A DNA stretch of 64,000 nt from Trichinella spiralis (GCA_000181795.3 CM012954.1:5350402-5414401); one strand, 5' to 3'. Shown: positions 10,501-22,635, counted from the stretch's first letter. The notes: generated from the sequence alone by a model not told the origin. Numbers and translations are program-made.

Positions 10501-13072
10501 GCCAGTGACGACGGATCGTGAATCTCCGAAAATTGAAGTCCATCTTACACGTACAACTCCAACCGTTACTACGTCGCCTTTCAAATTGGATGAAAACAGC
10601 AGACCGAAAGTCCAAAAGAGTTTAGGTAATATAATTTATTTAATTTCAATTTTTATTTTATTTTATTTTTTTAAAAATATTCTCCTCTAGGTACGGTTGT
10701 CTGTTACAAAGGAGTTGTATGCGAAGTACGCATTCCGGATGACACGTTCTACGATCGCGAAGATGGTAGTACTGTCATGTTGGAATTGTCATTGACAGCT
10801 TTGGATGGTGGTAACAAAAGTCATTCGGATTGGATCTATTTGGATAAATTGGACCGAACGTTGTATGGATTGAATTTGAACACCGGCCAATGGCAGTATT
10901 CACTGACGGCAACTGACAGTGCAGGCAGTGCAGTGTCGGATGCGTTTGCCATACAAGTTGTGGAACCAAGTCACGAAACTGACCATGCCCATTATAATCA
11001 TCATTTCACAGTCACTTTGTCTGAACAACTGGACAAGCTAAGGTAAGATCTTATTATTATTCTTTTTAAATATTCTATTTTGTTGTTTTTCATCTTTTGA
11101 AAATATTTCAAAGTGATTTTTAGTTATGTTCATAAATCAATTTACTCTTTCTTTATGATGGAGAGTGATTAGTATCAGTGAATTGTCGAAGAAGTTATTA
11201 TTATTATTATTATTCACTTAGGCAAATGATTAATTGTACGTCCCTGGCTAAGGTCGGGTCATGTACGACGGAAAATGCGCGCCACGAATGCCAAATTTCA
11301 TTTATTCATTATCATTTTTATTATTCATTCATTCATTTATATTTATTAGCGGATGATACCAACGACAGAAAAAATTTGACCGACAATCCACTGTTGATAC
11401 TTTTTAATTTAACATATTTATCAACCCTGTGCTTAAATTTTGGCATATTTTTAAGGTTGTTAAGAAATATATGTATATTATATAATCACTCAGTATTTTT
11501 CATTTTTTTAACTTTAAACAAATTGTTTTTCCGTTTTTCGGTTTGTTACTGCTTTCTGCAAACACAGAAAAACATTATGATGTTGTTAATTTCTGTTTTT
11601 TTTTGGAAATAACATTATTGTGAACATGTTGAGATTAATTTTCACGAGAAAATAGATGTCTATTGAAATTGTCGGAAATGAACTGAAAAATAATCTGTAA
11701 ATTGATTCGAAACAGATGCTGGTCGTTTCTTTTCATTTATATAAATTTCATCTTATTGATATCAACACATGGCATTATGAGCTTAAAAGATGAGCACTGT
11801 CATCTGTTTGTCAAATTTATGAATCATCAACGTCCATTTATGACTCGATCTGTTCTTTCTGCTCAATGGGGGCAGTGGATGAAAAAGAAGAAACGCGCTG
11901 CCCTTGAACATAATTGATATTATAAAAAAAATCTATACAATTTTGGATGTCCATCATATGTATATTTAGGGGGAAAAATTGAACTGAAAAATATCTTCTA
12001 CCACCACTATTGCTGTTAATGAATAATTATTATGATTAATAAGTAATTAATAATTAGTAATGTATTATTGATGATGTGTTGTGATGAGAGTGTGATTAAT
12101 ATTAATTTTCATTTATTTCAGTGTGCATCCAACAACTTTGGTGAAATTGGTGTCGAAGCTTGCGGAATTTTTTGGCGATTTAAGTCCGAGTGCGATTGTG
12201 GTTCGCTCTCTGAAGTCCGGTTCAACGGTGCTCGAATGGAGCAATGGCACTTTGTTCGATTCAGCGTGTCCACGTTCGGATATTGGCAAGTTGACGTCAA
12301 AAATGCGACGCAAAGGTGGTGGTGTGAAGAGCGATTTTTATCGCTTTATGAAACCTGAATTTACCGTAACTGATGTTGATGTCGCTTTTCACGGAGCCTG
12401 CTCGGATGATGCAAGTCGAATGAAATCCGATGATGAAAAAGAAGAGGAAGAGGTAAAATTGTGAATATATATTGGAATGGTTTGTTGTTTTTTTAAATTT
12501 AATATATTTTTAAGATTCCAATGGTTTTGGCACAGCCTGAAGAAGGCGGAAACGCGTTGATGTCGACCGTGTTGCCGGCGATCATTATTATTGTATTGTT
12601 GGTGATTGCTGGCGTGATTGCCTGCTTGTACTACAGAAGAAGCAGATCGACGGCCAAAAAGCACGAAGAAGTGGAGAAGAAGTTCTTGTCCAAAGGTACA
12701 CCGATAATTTTCCCTGACGAGGTGGACGGTGACGAGGAGTGCACAGCCACGTCGCCGATGTTGCTCAAAGAGGACAAGCCCCCGACGCCGATGACCGAAC
12801 TCAGCTCGTTTCAGCCGACCAGCTTGAACGGTTCCTCGACCCCGAAATCGACCAAGGCTAACAACAGCACCAACAGCTATGCCGAGGTAAGGAAGCAGCC
12901 GGCGACGACGACCGCTGCTTCCTCTGACGACGGAAGTTGTCCCAGAATAACGGAAAATCCGCTCTATCGACCACCGCCCCCCTTCGACTCGGCTCGTCTA
13001 GCCGACAGGAGCCCCAAACCACGCCATACCAACGCACCGTTCCGTGAACCTCCGCCATACGTGCCACCATAA
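7539..13072 (+). CDS. DAG1: Dystroglycan precursor
   Basis: Six exons: 7539-7688, 7748-8449, 10367-10625, 10691-11042, 12122-12452 and 12515-13072. They join in frame to give 783 residues (human 895). Order: signal peptide (1-21), cadherin-like N-terminal domain (GLPLWLEWDKKESTLAGVP), Furin-type site RTKR|Q at 252-255, short Thr/Pro-rich mucin-like segment (about 285-350), second cadherin-like domain (RIPDDTFYDRED, about 375-465), SEA-like domain with SGS|TVLEWSNGT at about 520-530 matching the alpha/beta cleavage Gly-Ser, one transmembrane helix (about 617-637), and a cytoplasmic tail with GTPIIFPDE and a C-terminal PPPYVPP, the WW ligand bound by dystrophin. It links extracellular laminin-G proteins to the actin cytoskeleton. 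The mucin region is much shorter than in vertebrates. A small missed exon in the 1.9-kb second intron cannot be excluded. Confidence 0.95.
8450..10366 (+). other. Large dystroglycan intron 2
   Basis: A 1.9-kb intron between the N-terminal domain and the mucin-like exon. It holds AT-rich simple sequence, a GTT tract near 9650 and a short (CA)n near 10340, but no convincing coding exon. Extra Ser/Thr-rich exons could be missed because such sequence is poorly conserved. Confidence 0.6.
11043..12121 (+). other. Dystroglycan intron 4
   Basis: A 1.1-kb intron separating the second cadherin-like domain from the SEA-like exon. It is AT-rich, and I see nothing else in it. Confidence 0.6.
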
Positions 13073-14126
13073 ATACACAAACTACATACTTGCTGAAACC
13101 ACCACCATCATCATCTTTTCTCCTCTCTCTCTATATATAATTGGTCTATTTATCCGCTTTTATTGCTGGTTGCTTTTTATCGTCATCATCAATTCACGCA
13201 TCTCTCCTATATCTATTATTTACTTCAATACAAAAAGATGCTGCTCGTTTTTGTTTTTGTCACTTGAAAATTTTTTTAATTATCTGTTCCTTATTTGCAA
13301 TTTTTTTATCCCTGCTGCTTCTGCTTTCATTTTGATCAAGAAACAAACGAACTTTTTTTTATCATCTCACATTCACTCGTTGTTGTTGTTGTTCAGCATT
13401 GTTTTGCAGGTCTCTGAGTGACAACGTCGAAAGAAAGTTTGCAAATTTTTCATCGTTGTTTGTCTACCTACCATATCGGTACGTATCTTAACAACATCAT
13501 CATCCGATCTCGGGACCATCTCACGCAGCAACTTTGCTTGTCCTGTTTTGCTTTGCTTGCTTATTATATTATAATCACATCTACTTATTTATTTTAATGT
13601 ACCACCTTTTGCATATGAACAATACCATATATCGGGAATATCATCGTTTGGTTGATTTATTAAAACTTTATCCTCACTGGAGTGAAACTTGTTGCTGCTG
13701 ATAATAATTTGTATAATTTTCAAAACAATGAAAACTTGTAATGAACATTTTTCTGATGTGTTTAATCAACAGAATTTTGCTTGATACAATAGGGCAAATG
13801 ATCATAGTATTTATTACAAATGATTTCTCCAATTATTTATCTTGACAATCTTTACACTCATTATACTGTAAACATATTTTGAAATCTCTTTTCGCAATGA
13901 GTGAACAATCAAAGCAAGCTTTTTGCCCTGACAAATTATATTTTTTAAGCGTATATTATAGTTTATGTTGTTAAATGAATTTTGAATTTTATAAATTTTC
14001 GTAATTTACATGGTGCATATTGTGTTTCTTTCTGACAAGCTAAACGACGTTGGTTTGTCATGTGGTATTTTTTTGATTGTGATGTCAAATTTAGTGTCAG
14101 GAAATATTTTGATCGTTTAAAGAGAA
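13073..14126. other. Dystroglycan 3' UTR/intergenic
   Basis: A T-rich and CAT-rich stretch just after the dystroglycan stop, then AT-rich DNA to the RBX1-like start codon. No gene or clear AATAAA close to the stop was found. Confidence 0.5.
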
Positions 14127-14811
14127 ATGGAGAAAGTGAAGCCGGCCAAACGTAAAGGCAAAAAGAAAATAATAGTTAAAATGCCTAGACGAATGGAAAT
14201 CATGAGGGTTTTCAAATTAAATGCTGCAAATTAAAATTTACCACAGCTTCAGATGTTTTCGTCTTCTTTTCAGATAACCACTGCTACAATGTGGTCATGG
14301 GACATATTGGTGGACAGTTGTGCTGTATGTCGAAATAGCTTAATGGAGTGCTGTAATTTTGTTGAACAGTTTTTTCTACTTTTAAGCTTTGCTGCAATTC
14401 TACCATGAGCTGGTATATTTATTTATTTGTTAGGTACTGAATGCCAGGCAGCGCAGAAGTATACTGAAAATGTGGATTGCGTCATTGCTTGGGGAGTCTG
14501 CAATGTAAGTGCGCTTTTTTGTTATTTGACTAAGGTGAATTGAATTTAATTATTTTAACGCAGTATTTGCTTCACTTTACATTGATTTTTTTAACCGGTT
14601 GTTATTTTATTTTATTCTGTTTAGCATGCGTTTCACCTTCATTGTATTGCTCGATGGGTTGAAAGACGATGTGTATGCCCACTTGACAATATCACGTGGG
14701 AATATCGAAGGTATGTTTTGAATCTGCGAATAATTGTTATTTTTCATTTTACTCATTTTGCACTGGATACATCATTTTTACTATAGATGTGGAAACATCC
14801 TTTTAAAATGA
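14127..14811 (+). CDS. Diverged RBX1-like RING-H2 protein (tandem paralogue)
   Basis: Five exons: 14127-14207, 14274-14352, 14434-14504, 14625-14710 and 14787-14811, giving 113 residues. From [16 protein letters not shown] onward it aligns with RBX1. All zinc-ligand positions are kept (the CAVC pair, the ECC/TEC cysteines, CNHAFHLHC and CPLDN with the Asp ligand typical of RBX1 rather than RBX2), and the E2-contact Trp of ARW is present. The N-terminal strand that RBX1 inserts into the cullin is not conserved: RFEIKKWNAVA of the neighbour becomes MEIMRITTAT, after a Lys-rich start. The tail CGNILLK also differs. Internal exon sizes 79, 71 and 86 nt are identical to those of the RBX1 gene 0.7 kb downstream, so the two arose by duplication. 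The first intron uses a weak GTTTTC donor. It is likely an E3 RING subunit, possibly with altered cullin preference. Confidence 0.85.
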
Positions 14812-15527
14812 CAAGAATGATCGACTAAGATTCCACTATGCATGCGCTGTATTGTTCGTTCTCAAGCACGCAGAAATATGTTATTCTTCTGAATCTTGTG
14901 AAACGACTTCATTTTGTCCAGCACGAAATTTTGGACCTCACTACTTTTACACTTGCACCCATTTTATCACTTTTACTTAATTTTCACTGACGTTGAAGTG
15001 CACCGCATTTCAGAGTTAATGCGATTTATTTTACCACCTACCTACTTTGAAAATAAATGTTGCTATCAGCCATTAGATCGATTACGATTGCATTATTGGT
15101 AAGAGTGAAAATGAGGTCAAACAGTAAAAAAGGCTTTTTCATTTTTATTTAATATATACGTTATATTCCATGAAATAAAACTATGAAACAGTGCGACAAA
15201 TTTCAAATGTTATTAGTTTATTGTTTAATTGTACTTACACATCTACAGTATGACACTAACGTGATCATAGTTTCTTTTTATCGAGTATTCGGTTAAAGTA
15301 GCTTCTAACCAGAAGGTAAAAGTTTTATATTCACGTTAGAATTTGTATTTTATAGATATTATTATTGAATTGAAATTGCATTTGTAAGACAAAAATGAAA
15401 ATTTGCTGTACGTAAAGGCTTCATCGAAATTCCGATTTACTGTTTCAGTTTTTCGAGTTGATTTGTTTCAAAGTATAATTTCTTTTTAGTTTTTCAATCT
15501 GCTGTGTTAGATTTATAGAAATATAAA
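14812..15527 (+). other. Spacer between the two RBX1-type genes
   Basis: A 716-bp AT-rich spacer with AATAAA at 15052-15057, a possible poly(A) signal 240 nt after the first gene's stop. No other gene was seen. Confidence 0.5.
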
Positions 15528-16213
15528 ATGGAAGTGGATGAACAGACTGAAGAAAGAATGAGCGATGAAGCAGGAAGTCAGAAAAAGCGTTTTGAAATTA
15601 AAAAGGCAACATACGCGTATCTAATTTTATAAACAAAATATCACGTTAAAACTTTTCAGTGGAATGCTGTTGCTATGTGGTCATGGGACATATCTGTAGA
15701 AAATTGTGCGGTTTGTCGCAATCATATTATGGAACTCTGTAAGTCTGCTGTTTTCATCATGTACATTTATTTTTTATGTTTCTCACTATTATTCAGGTAT
15801 AGAATGTCAAGCTGCACAGCAATCAGTCAATACTGCGGAGTGTACTGTTGCTTGGGGAGTGTGCAACGTATGTACTATTTTTATTATACATTTTATTGTT
15901 TTAATTCTATTTAAATGTCTACTTTCACTTAACGTATGATCTTAGTAATCTCAGTGAATGATCAATTGTCATTTGCTATTCACATTTTAATTCATTTAGC
16001 ATGCTTTTCATTTTCATTGCATATCTCGTTGGCTGAAAACTCGGCAAGTCTGTCCACTTGACAATCGTGAATGGGAATTTCAGAAGTAAATGTTTCTTTA
16101 ACTTAGCGTTTATCTGTATTTAATTAATCGAATTTTATTAGATTTGTTATTTTATTCTTTTTATATTTTATCAAATTAAGAAAAATTTTTTTACTTTCAG
16201 ATATGGCAATTGA
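15528..16213 (+). CDS. RBX1: RBX1/ROC1, RING subunit of cullin-RING ligases
   Basis: Five exons: 15528-15605, 15660-15738, 15797-15867, 16000-16085 and 16201-16213. They give 108 residues, exactly the length of human RBX1. After a variable acidic start comes [18 protein letters not shown], then the RING-H2 with [28 protein letters not shown] and [15 protein letters not shown]. It recruits E2 enzymes to cullins in SCF and related ligases and promotes NEDD8 conjugation. The first intron must use a GC donor (GCAACA at 15606-15611): only the junction after AAAAAG keeps the invariant KKWNAVA sequence, and the nearby GT would shift the frame. A diverged copy lies directly upstream in the same orientation. 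Confidence 0.96.
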
Positions 16214-16326
16214 TCATTTGTGATTTGACACTTTTGCATATGATATGCTGTGTGGGAAGCCCTTTGGCAGATACTTTATAATCTTTCAATTTATAACATG
16301 AATTTTATTTCGATTTACATATGATT

Positions 16327-16332
16327 AATAAA
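16327..16332 (+). terminator. Poly(A) signal of RBX1
   Basis: AATAAA 114 nt after the RBX1 stop codon, just before the convergent protease gene. Confidence 0.55.
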
Positions 16333-16450
16333 TTGTAGTATTCCGTGGCTTTTCAATGTTTGTTCCTCTGGTGGAAATGAATAAATATACATATGTGTAT
16401 GCGTATGCGTATATGATAAAATAGAATCAGGAACGTAAATATAAGATATT

Positions 16451-17673
<1,223 letters not shown>

Positions 17674-18476
17674 GTTAGTTCTCAGCAGAATGGTTTGGAG
17701 GAGAATGAATGATCTGTCAACTTCGTCTCGCCCATCCAATTGAAGGTTCAATGTTTACTTTAGCCATTGTAAGCACGACCTGAGATGAGCAACTTTTACT
17801 TGCTGTTTGTTGTGAAAAGATTGACCACTTCTCTGGTTCTTCTTCATACGATGCAAAAATGACCTTTCAATTTTGGCAAACAGTTTTAGCACATAAATCA
17901 ACAAAAGTTGTTTTTATGTATACTTGATAACAAATACAGTTGAAGGTTTTGATTTATATATAATCTTTTGGTTGAAAGGCGGAGGAGTCGTTTGACTTTC
18001 TGTTCGATTAGAAGCGGTAACGACAACAATAAAAATAACTCTTGGGAAATATTGCAACACTAATAATGTTATATTTTTGTTCATTGAATGCAGCTGACAA
18101 AAGAGAGTAATGATAATAATGTTGCGCCCTTTTAGTTATTGCAATGAGCACTTGTCGTGAAAATTAAAATGTGACTTTAATCTGCGAGGGTGGTAAACAA
18201 TTATGTATGAATATGTTTTACTAATTTATAGACAGATTAAATTTAGCACTAATTAAAGATTTTACCGATTTCTGTACTTTAATACATGTGATGTAGTACT
18301 GTAATAATAAAGCTTACTTTTGGATTACTGTAAAAATTTTTCAGTTAATTTTTAGTCACTTTAATTTCATTTCTGCTGATGAGCTTTTGTATTCTTTGTT
18401 TATAATTTTGTAAAAAAATGAAATACAAACAGGCAAGTAAATGATCTCGGCTTGTATTTGAGCTGTTTTTTGCGCT
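17674..18476. other. Divergent promoter region, protease (minus) / ACAD-like (plus)
   Basis: An 803-bp AT-rich gap between two outward-facing genes. It contains no reading frame of interest and presumably holds both promoters. Confidence 0.5.
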
Positions 18477-21400
18477 ATGGTGTTCAGCAGACGCATACAT
18501 CAGTGCATTAAATCAAAGCTGCTGATGCGGAATAACTTTTCGTTGTTTATAAATAATCGTAATGAATACTGCTTGAAATCGACCAAACTTGAAGCATCTA
18601 AGAAAACAGATATCGACAAAGCATTGCTTTTGGATGCTATTGAAACAAGCTCTGTGGCAAAGGGGCTGTTCTGTAATAGAGTGGATAAAGTAAATGCGTA
18701 AGAGATGTTGTGAAAATGCTGTTTTGTTCCGTAGTTTGCTAAATTTAGTCTATGCTTATTTATCCTGAATTCGAAGAAACTGAAGATCTAACTGACGTTG
18801 AAAAGTTTGCTGGTAGAGTAAGAAGCATCTTGAAAAAGCAATGTATTTGTTGGAGATCAATTTCAATGCAGTTTGCGTCATATTTATTATTTTGACTTAG
18901 GCAATTTTGTTGAATGGGATAAAAATCGGTGTATTCCAGAAGAGGTGAAATTTAGTTTGAAGAAGATCGGTTTGTACTCGATGAGCGTTCCTCAGCAATA
19001 CGGTATAGCTTTGTTGAAAGTAATTTCGAATATAAATTTTGGAAGAAGTCATTTTCAGGGGGTTTGAATTTGAACAACAAGGCGAAATCCCGTATTTATG
19101 CAGAGCTGGGCTGTGATTTGACGTTGTTTGCATCTGCATTTGTGCAAAACGAACTGATCTGTGAAACTTTGAGAATGTTCGGCTCTGAAGAGCAAAAGCG
19201 CACCTATTTGCCCATGTTAGCTGCCGGTGATATCAGCGGTGCATTTTGTTTACATGAGCATGCCTGCGGTCAAGATATAGCTGCCATGCGCACTGAAAGC
19301 GTTGAAAATTGCCATGGTGCCGGTTTCAAATTGAATGGCCAGAAATCTTGGGTAACAAATGGCGCCTTGGCTGACTTGTTAGTCGTATTTGCCAAGGTGC
19401 AATCGAAGAACTCTGGTGAAAAAGTATTCCTGTTTTTTTCAAAAGATTTTTATTCTTTAATGTTTTATTAATAATTTATTAATTTGATAAATTTTTTAGG
19501 TTTTTTCAGATCCAAGTGGTCATTTATCAGCATTTCTTGTCGATAGGAGGAAGATCGAGGGATTGAATGTGACAAAAAGACAAAATACGATTGGGTTGCG
19601 AGGATTAGAAAGTGAGATTAGAAAGTTTTATTTTATAAAATTGTATTTTGAAATTAATATTAAAATCGAATTATTTTTGTTTAGTTGTTGATCTGGTATT
19701 CGAAGATGTAATCATACCTGAAACGGCGATTCTTGGAAACGAAAGTGCTGGTTTTGATATTGCAAATTCTATTGTTGGCAATAGTCGGTATTCTTTTTCC
19801 GCTGTTGCGTCAGCATTTTTGAAAAGATTGATAAGTAATTCATAGAAACGAAAACTAACTAACATTATATCCATACATATATATATATATATATATTTCA
19901 TAACATTTATTAAATGCATTTACATTTTGAGATGCATTCCTATGCAAATTGTAACTGAAATGAACAGTTTAGATGTTGCATCGCAGCATTGCAACAAACA
20001 CAAGTCATACGGTCGACCATTGTCCGAATCGAATTTCATTCGGGTAATTTCAGTTCATTTTTATATAAATATGAATGTTTATTGATTTTCTGACAGGGGG
20101 GAAAGCTTTTAAATATTTTAAAAGTGATATACAGTTAGTTGTGATCATTTGAAGATTATTACTGTAAATGTCATTCAAATTTATTTGATACTTTTTCGTT
20201 TTGTTTCAGAAATAAAATTTTCGTTTGATTAATCTTGTAAAATGTTCATTTTAGGAACGTTTGGCCAATTTAGCGATGCATGTGTATATTTTGGAAACGA
20301 TGGCTTTTTACATAGCCGGTCATTTGGACTCTGACTCTTCTAAAGATTTCACAGTTGAAGGTTCTATTGCTCAAGTAGGAAATTGTCTTAATGCTTACTT
20401 TTGTTTTTTCTTTGCATAATTTGCTTTTTCGTATTGTTTTCAGTTGCTTTCACGAAAGTACTTGCGCGAAGGAATTGTAAGTGTGATGGAAATTTTCGGT
20501 GCATCCGCCGCAACAACTGACGAAGAGTTTGAACGATTGTTGCGTGACGTTACCACATTCAGTTCTTTCATGGTCGAAGATGAACTTTTCTTTTCAATTT
20601 TATTGTATATTATTGTTATAAATCTATTTTTATAGAACACTGATGACTGGTTGATAGGCTACATAGCAACTTCTGGTTTAGCTGCTTGGGCTCAGAGTAG
20701 AGCGATGGATTTGCAGTAAATTTAAACGAGTGTTGCTTTTTTGAAAAATATTTCATCAACATTGTCCTGTTGTTTTTTTAATTTTATTTCACAGCAAAAT
20801 AGGCAGGCCAAATGATTATCCGTGGCATGTGGTGAAAAGTCGATGGCTTAGTAGGGATGTTTACAGAGGATCATTCAGTTTCAAGCATTATCTGCACGAA
20901 CATCTGCACCCATCTCTGATGGTAAAAATAATTGATAAAAATTGTAATGATTTCATTATTAATTGACAACAATTTGTAGGATGCGTGTCGCTTTATTGAA
21001 GAAGTGATGTGCAAATTTGATCATATTATTCGAAATCAATTAAAGCTGAAGCAGAAAGTGAGAATTGTTTTCAATGTTGGCATTTTTGAACGTAATATGT
21101 TTTAGGATATAGAAGAAGATAGTTTTGCTTTGAAACGATTTTGTGATGTTGGATGCTATTTATTTGCTATGGTAGTCGCTGTTAGCCGAGCTTCTAGAAG
21201 CTATTGCATAGGTTTAAAAAATGGCGATCTTGAGGTTAATTTATTATTATTAATTTAAATCTACTCTGTTTATGTTCAATGATAAGCCCATAGGTATACA
21301 TGGCTCACGCTCTATGTTCAGCACTGAAAACGAAATCTCTTCATGCGTTAATGGAGCTGACCAACGGAGGTTGTTTATGTTTCTATTATTTTTAATTTGA

Positions 21401-21556
21401 ATCCATTTCTCTTAAATAATAATATTTCCATACTTTTTTGCATGTTTTTTAGTGCATGGGCCTCATAACGAAGATCTGATGAAAATGAAAATTGCTACTG
21501 CAGTTAGTCATGCAAATGGTTATCCAATTGTTAGTCCACTGGAAAGAAATTGGTAG
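18477..21556 (+). CDS. ACAD9/VLCAD-like protein lacking catalytic glutamate
   Basis: Fifteen exons (18477-18689, 18749-18842, 18901-19002, 19059-19423, 19500-19611, 19685-19834, 19973-20043, 20255-20374, 20444-20572, 20636-20715, 20795-20921, 20980-21057, 21106-21234, 21294-21369, 21453-21556) give 649 residues (human ACAD9 621, VLCAD 655). It aligns along its length with ACAD9, including the C-terminal region HLHPSLMDACRFIEE and VSRASRSYCIGLKN. The FAD/substrate signature TEPxSGSD is HEHACGQD at 203-210, the R-x-Q-F segment of the FAD site is H-K-S-Y, and F-E-G-T-N-E, which carries the catalytic base, reads F-M-N-T-D-D at 451-456. It is probably a mitochondrial non-enzymatic or weak ACAD. 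The known complex I assembly role of ACAD9 is the likely remaining function (inference). Exon 9 ends at a weak GTCGAA donor, chosen because it keeps alignment length. GTF2H5 follows after 149 nt. Confidence 0.88.
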
Positions 21557-21585
21557 AATTTATTATGAAAATAACCATATTAATT

Positions 21586-21591
21586 AATAAA
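21586..21591 (+). terminator. Poly(A) signal of the ACAD9-like gene
   Basis: AATAAA 30 nt after the ACAD9-like stop codon. The next gene starts 115 nt further on. Confidence 0.6.
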
Positions 21592-21694
21592 CATTGTTTA
21601 TACTTGCATTTCATTTTGTTTTTACGGTATTCTGCCTATACTCACGTATTTCACTTTGGTAATATTTTGATTAGTGTTTTGAATTTCGCATCAT

Positions 21695-21696
21695 AG
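21695..21696 (+). promoter_or_regulatory. Candidate trans-splice acceptor of GTF2H5
   Basis: ATCATAG ends here, 9 nt before the GTF2H5 ATG; a second AG directly abuts the ATG. The position, about 100 nt after an upstream poly(A) signal, is that of a downstream operon gene. Confidence 0.4.
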
Positions 21697-21705
21697 GTCA
21701 ACTAG

Positions 21706-21983
21706 ATGGTCAACGTTTCTAAAGGAGTTTTAGTGACATGGTAGACGTGTTGTCTTTTTTGTTAATACATGTGTATTAATAACTGATTAAAAATTTTAGT
21801 GACCCTGCAATGAAGCAATTCTTGCTTCATTTGGATGAAAAGATGCTGATTGGATTCAAATTCATCATTCGAGATATAGACGAGACTCATGTTTTTATAA
21901 CTTCAGAAGCAGTAGCGACATTGATGCAAAGAATCGACGCACTGATGGAATCATTGTCACCAGACGTTGCAGAAAAATCATAA
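21706..21983 (+). CDS. GTF2H5: TFIIH subunit p8/TTDA (GTF2H5)
   Basis: Two exons, 21706-21740 and 21800-21983, joined in frame to give 72 residues (human 71). The start MVNVSKGVLVTCDPAMKQFL and IIRDIDETHVFI match GTF2H5/Tfb5 nearly residue for residue. It is the smallest core TFIIH subunit; it binds p52 (GTF2H4) and stimulates the XPB ATPase in nucleotide excision repair and transcription initiation. It begins 149 nt after the stop of the ACAD9-like gene on the same strand, which suggests polycistronic transcription. It is convergent with cytochrome c. Confidence 0.96.
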
Positions 21984-22026
21984 CTATAGCTAGGTAATCT
22001 TATTGGCCAGAAGATTCATTTTTATA

Positions 22027-22032
22027 AATAAA
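22027..22032 (+). terminator. Poly(A) signal of GTF2H5
   Basis: AATAAA 43 nt after the GTF2H5 stop codon. Confidence 0.6.
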
Positions 22033-22160
22033 CGCATATAAAAAAAATTTTTTAATCAAAAAAGTTTCACTATGGAAATTTACAGTTTCAGAAACTAAAC
22101 AGTAATTCCATTGAAACATATTACTTTATCAAGTAGCCTAATTGCCAAGCAAAATTAAAT

Positions 22161-22487
22161 TCACGAATTCTGCTCTAAGTAGGCAATTAAGTCGGCACGG
22201 TCGCTCTCTTTTTTCAAACCGGCAAAAATCATTTTTGTACCAGGAATAAAAGCCTTTGGGTTTAGCAAATATTCGAACAAAGCTTCACGGGTCCAAATGA
22301 CTCCTTTGTTCTTATTGGCAGCGGTATAGTCGAAATTCGGCACTTGACCACTCTTGCGACCAACGATACCGTTTAAATTGGGTCCAGTCTTGTTACCTCC
22401 ACCTTTCTCCACCGTGTGACATTGAGCGCATCGTTGAACAAAAAGCTTTTTACCTTTTTCCGGGTCACCTTTCGGTATTTGCGACAT
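22161..22487 (-). CDS. CYCS: Cytochrome c
   Basis: A single uninterrupted exon of 108 residues on the minus strand. The heme-binding CAQCH lies at 20-24, with H24 as axial ligand and M86 in PGTKMIFAG as the sixth ligand. [15 protein letters not shown] and the C-terminal helix [10 protein letters not shown] are typical. It carries electrons from complex III to complex IV in the mitochondrial intermembrane space and activates the apoptosome in many animals. The ATG lies 6 nt after a TTTTTAG acceptor and 148 nt downstream of the RPL18A stop on the same strand, which suggests a two-gene operon. The absence of introns stands out beside intron-rich neighbours, although the gene is short. Confidence 0.98.
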   Translation of the reverse strand: MSQIPKGDPEKGKKLFVQRCAQCHTVEKGGGNKTGPNLNGIVGRKSGQVPNFDYTAANKNKGVIWTREALFEYLLNPKAFIPGTKMIFAGLKKESDRADLIAYLEQNS

Positions 22488-22493
22488 TTTTTT

Positions 22494-22495
22494 CT
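22494..22495 (-). promoter_or_regulatory. Candidate trans-splice acceptor of cytochrome c
   Basis: Minus-strand AATTTTTAG ends here, only 6 nt before the cytochrome c ATG, in the short gap after RPL18A. Confidence 0.5.
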
Positions 22496-22603
22496 AAAAA
22501 TTCGATTAAACCGTCGCACTTGGTACATCAATGCTTTAAGATATATATAAAATAGCGAACAATTCGCTTTAAAACAACGGAAAAATTAATATCAAGTTCA
22601 AAA

Positions 22604-22609
22604 TTTATT
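22604..22609 (-). terminator. Poly(A) signal of RPL18A
   Basis: Minus-strand AATAAA, 26 nt after the RPL18A stop and about 110 nt before the splice acceptor of cytochrome c. Confidence 0.6.
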
Positions 22610-22635
22610 CCAGAATTAGATGTCAAGTTCCGTTT

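Noticed and set aside
14127-14811. RBX2/RNF7 or APC11 identity for the upstream RING gene
   Set aside because: CPLDN with Asp as ligand, GVCNHAFHLHC and exon structure identical to the adjacent RBX1 gene favour an RBX1 duplicate.
20573-20635. Longer version of ACAD9-like exon 9 using a later GTTATA donor
   Set aside because: It also stays in frame but inserts about 16 hydrophobic residues into a motif that otherwise aligns without gaps. The catalytic Glu would still be missing.
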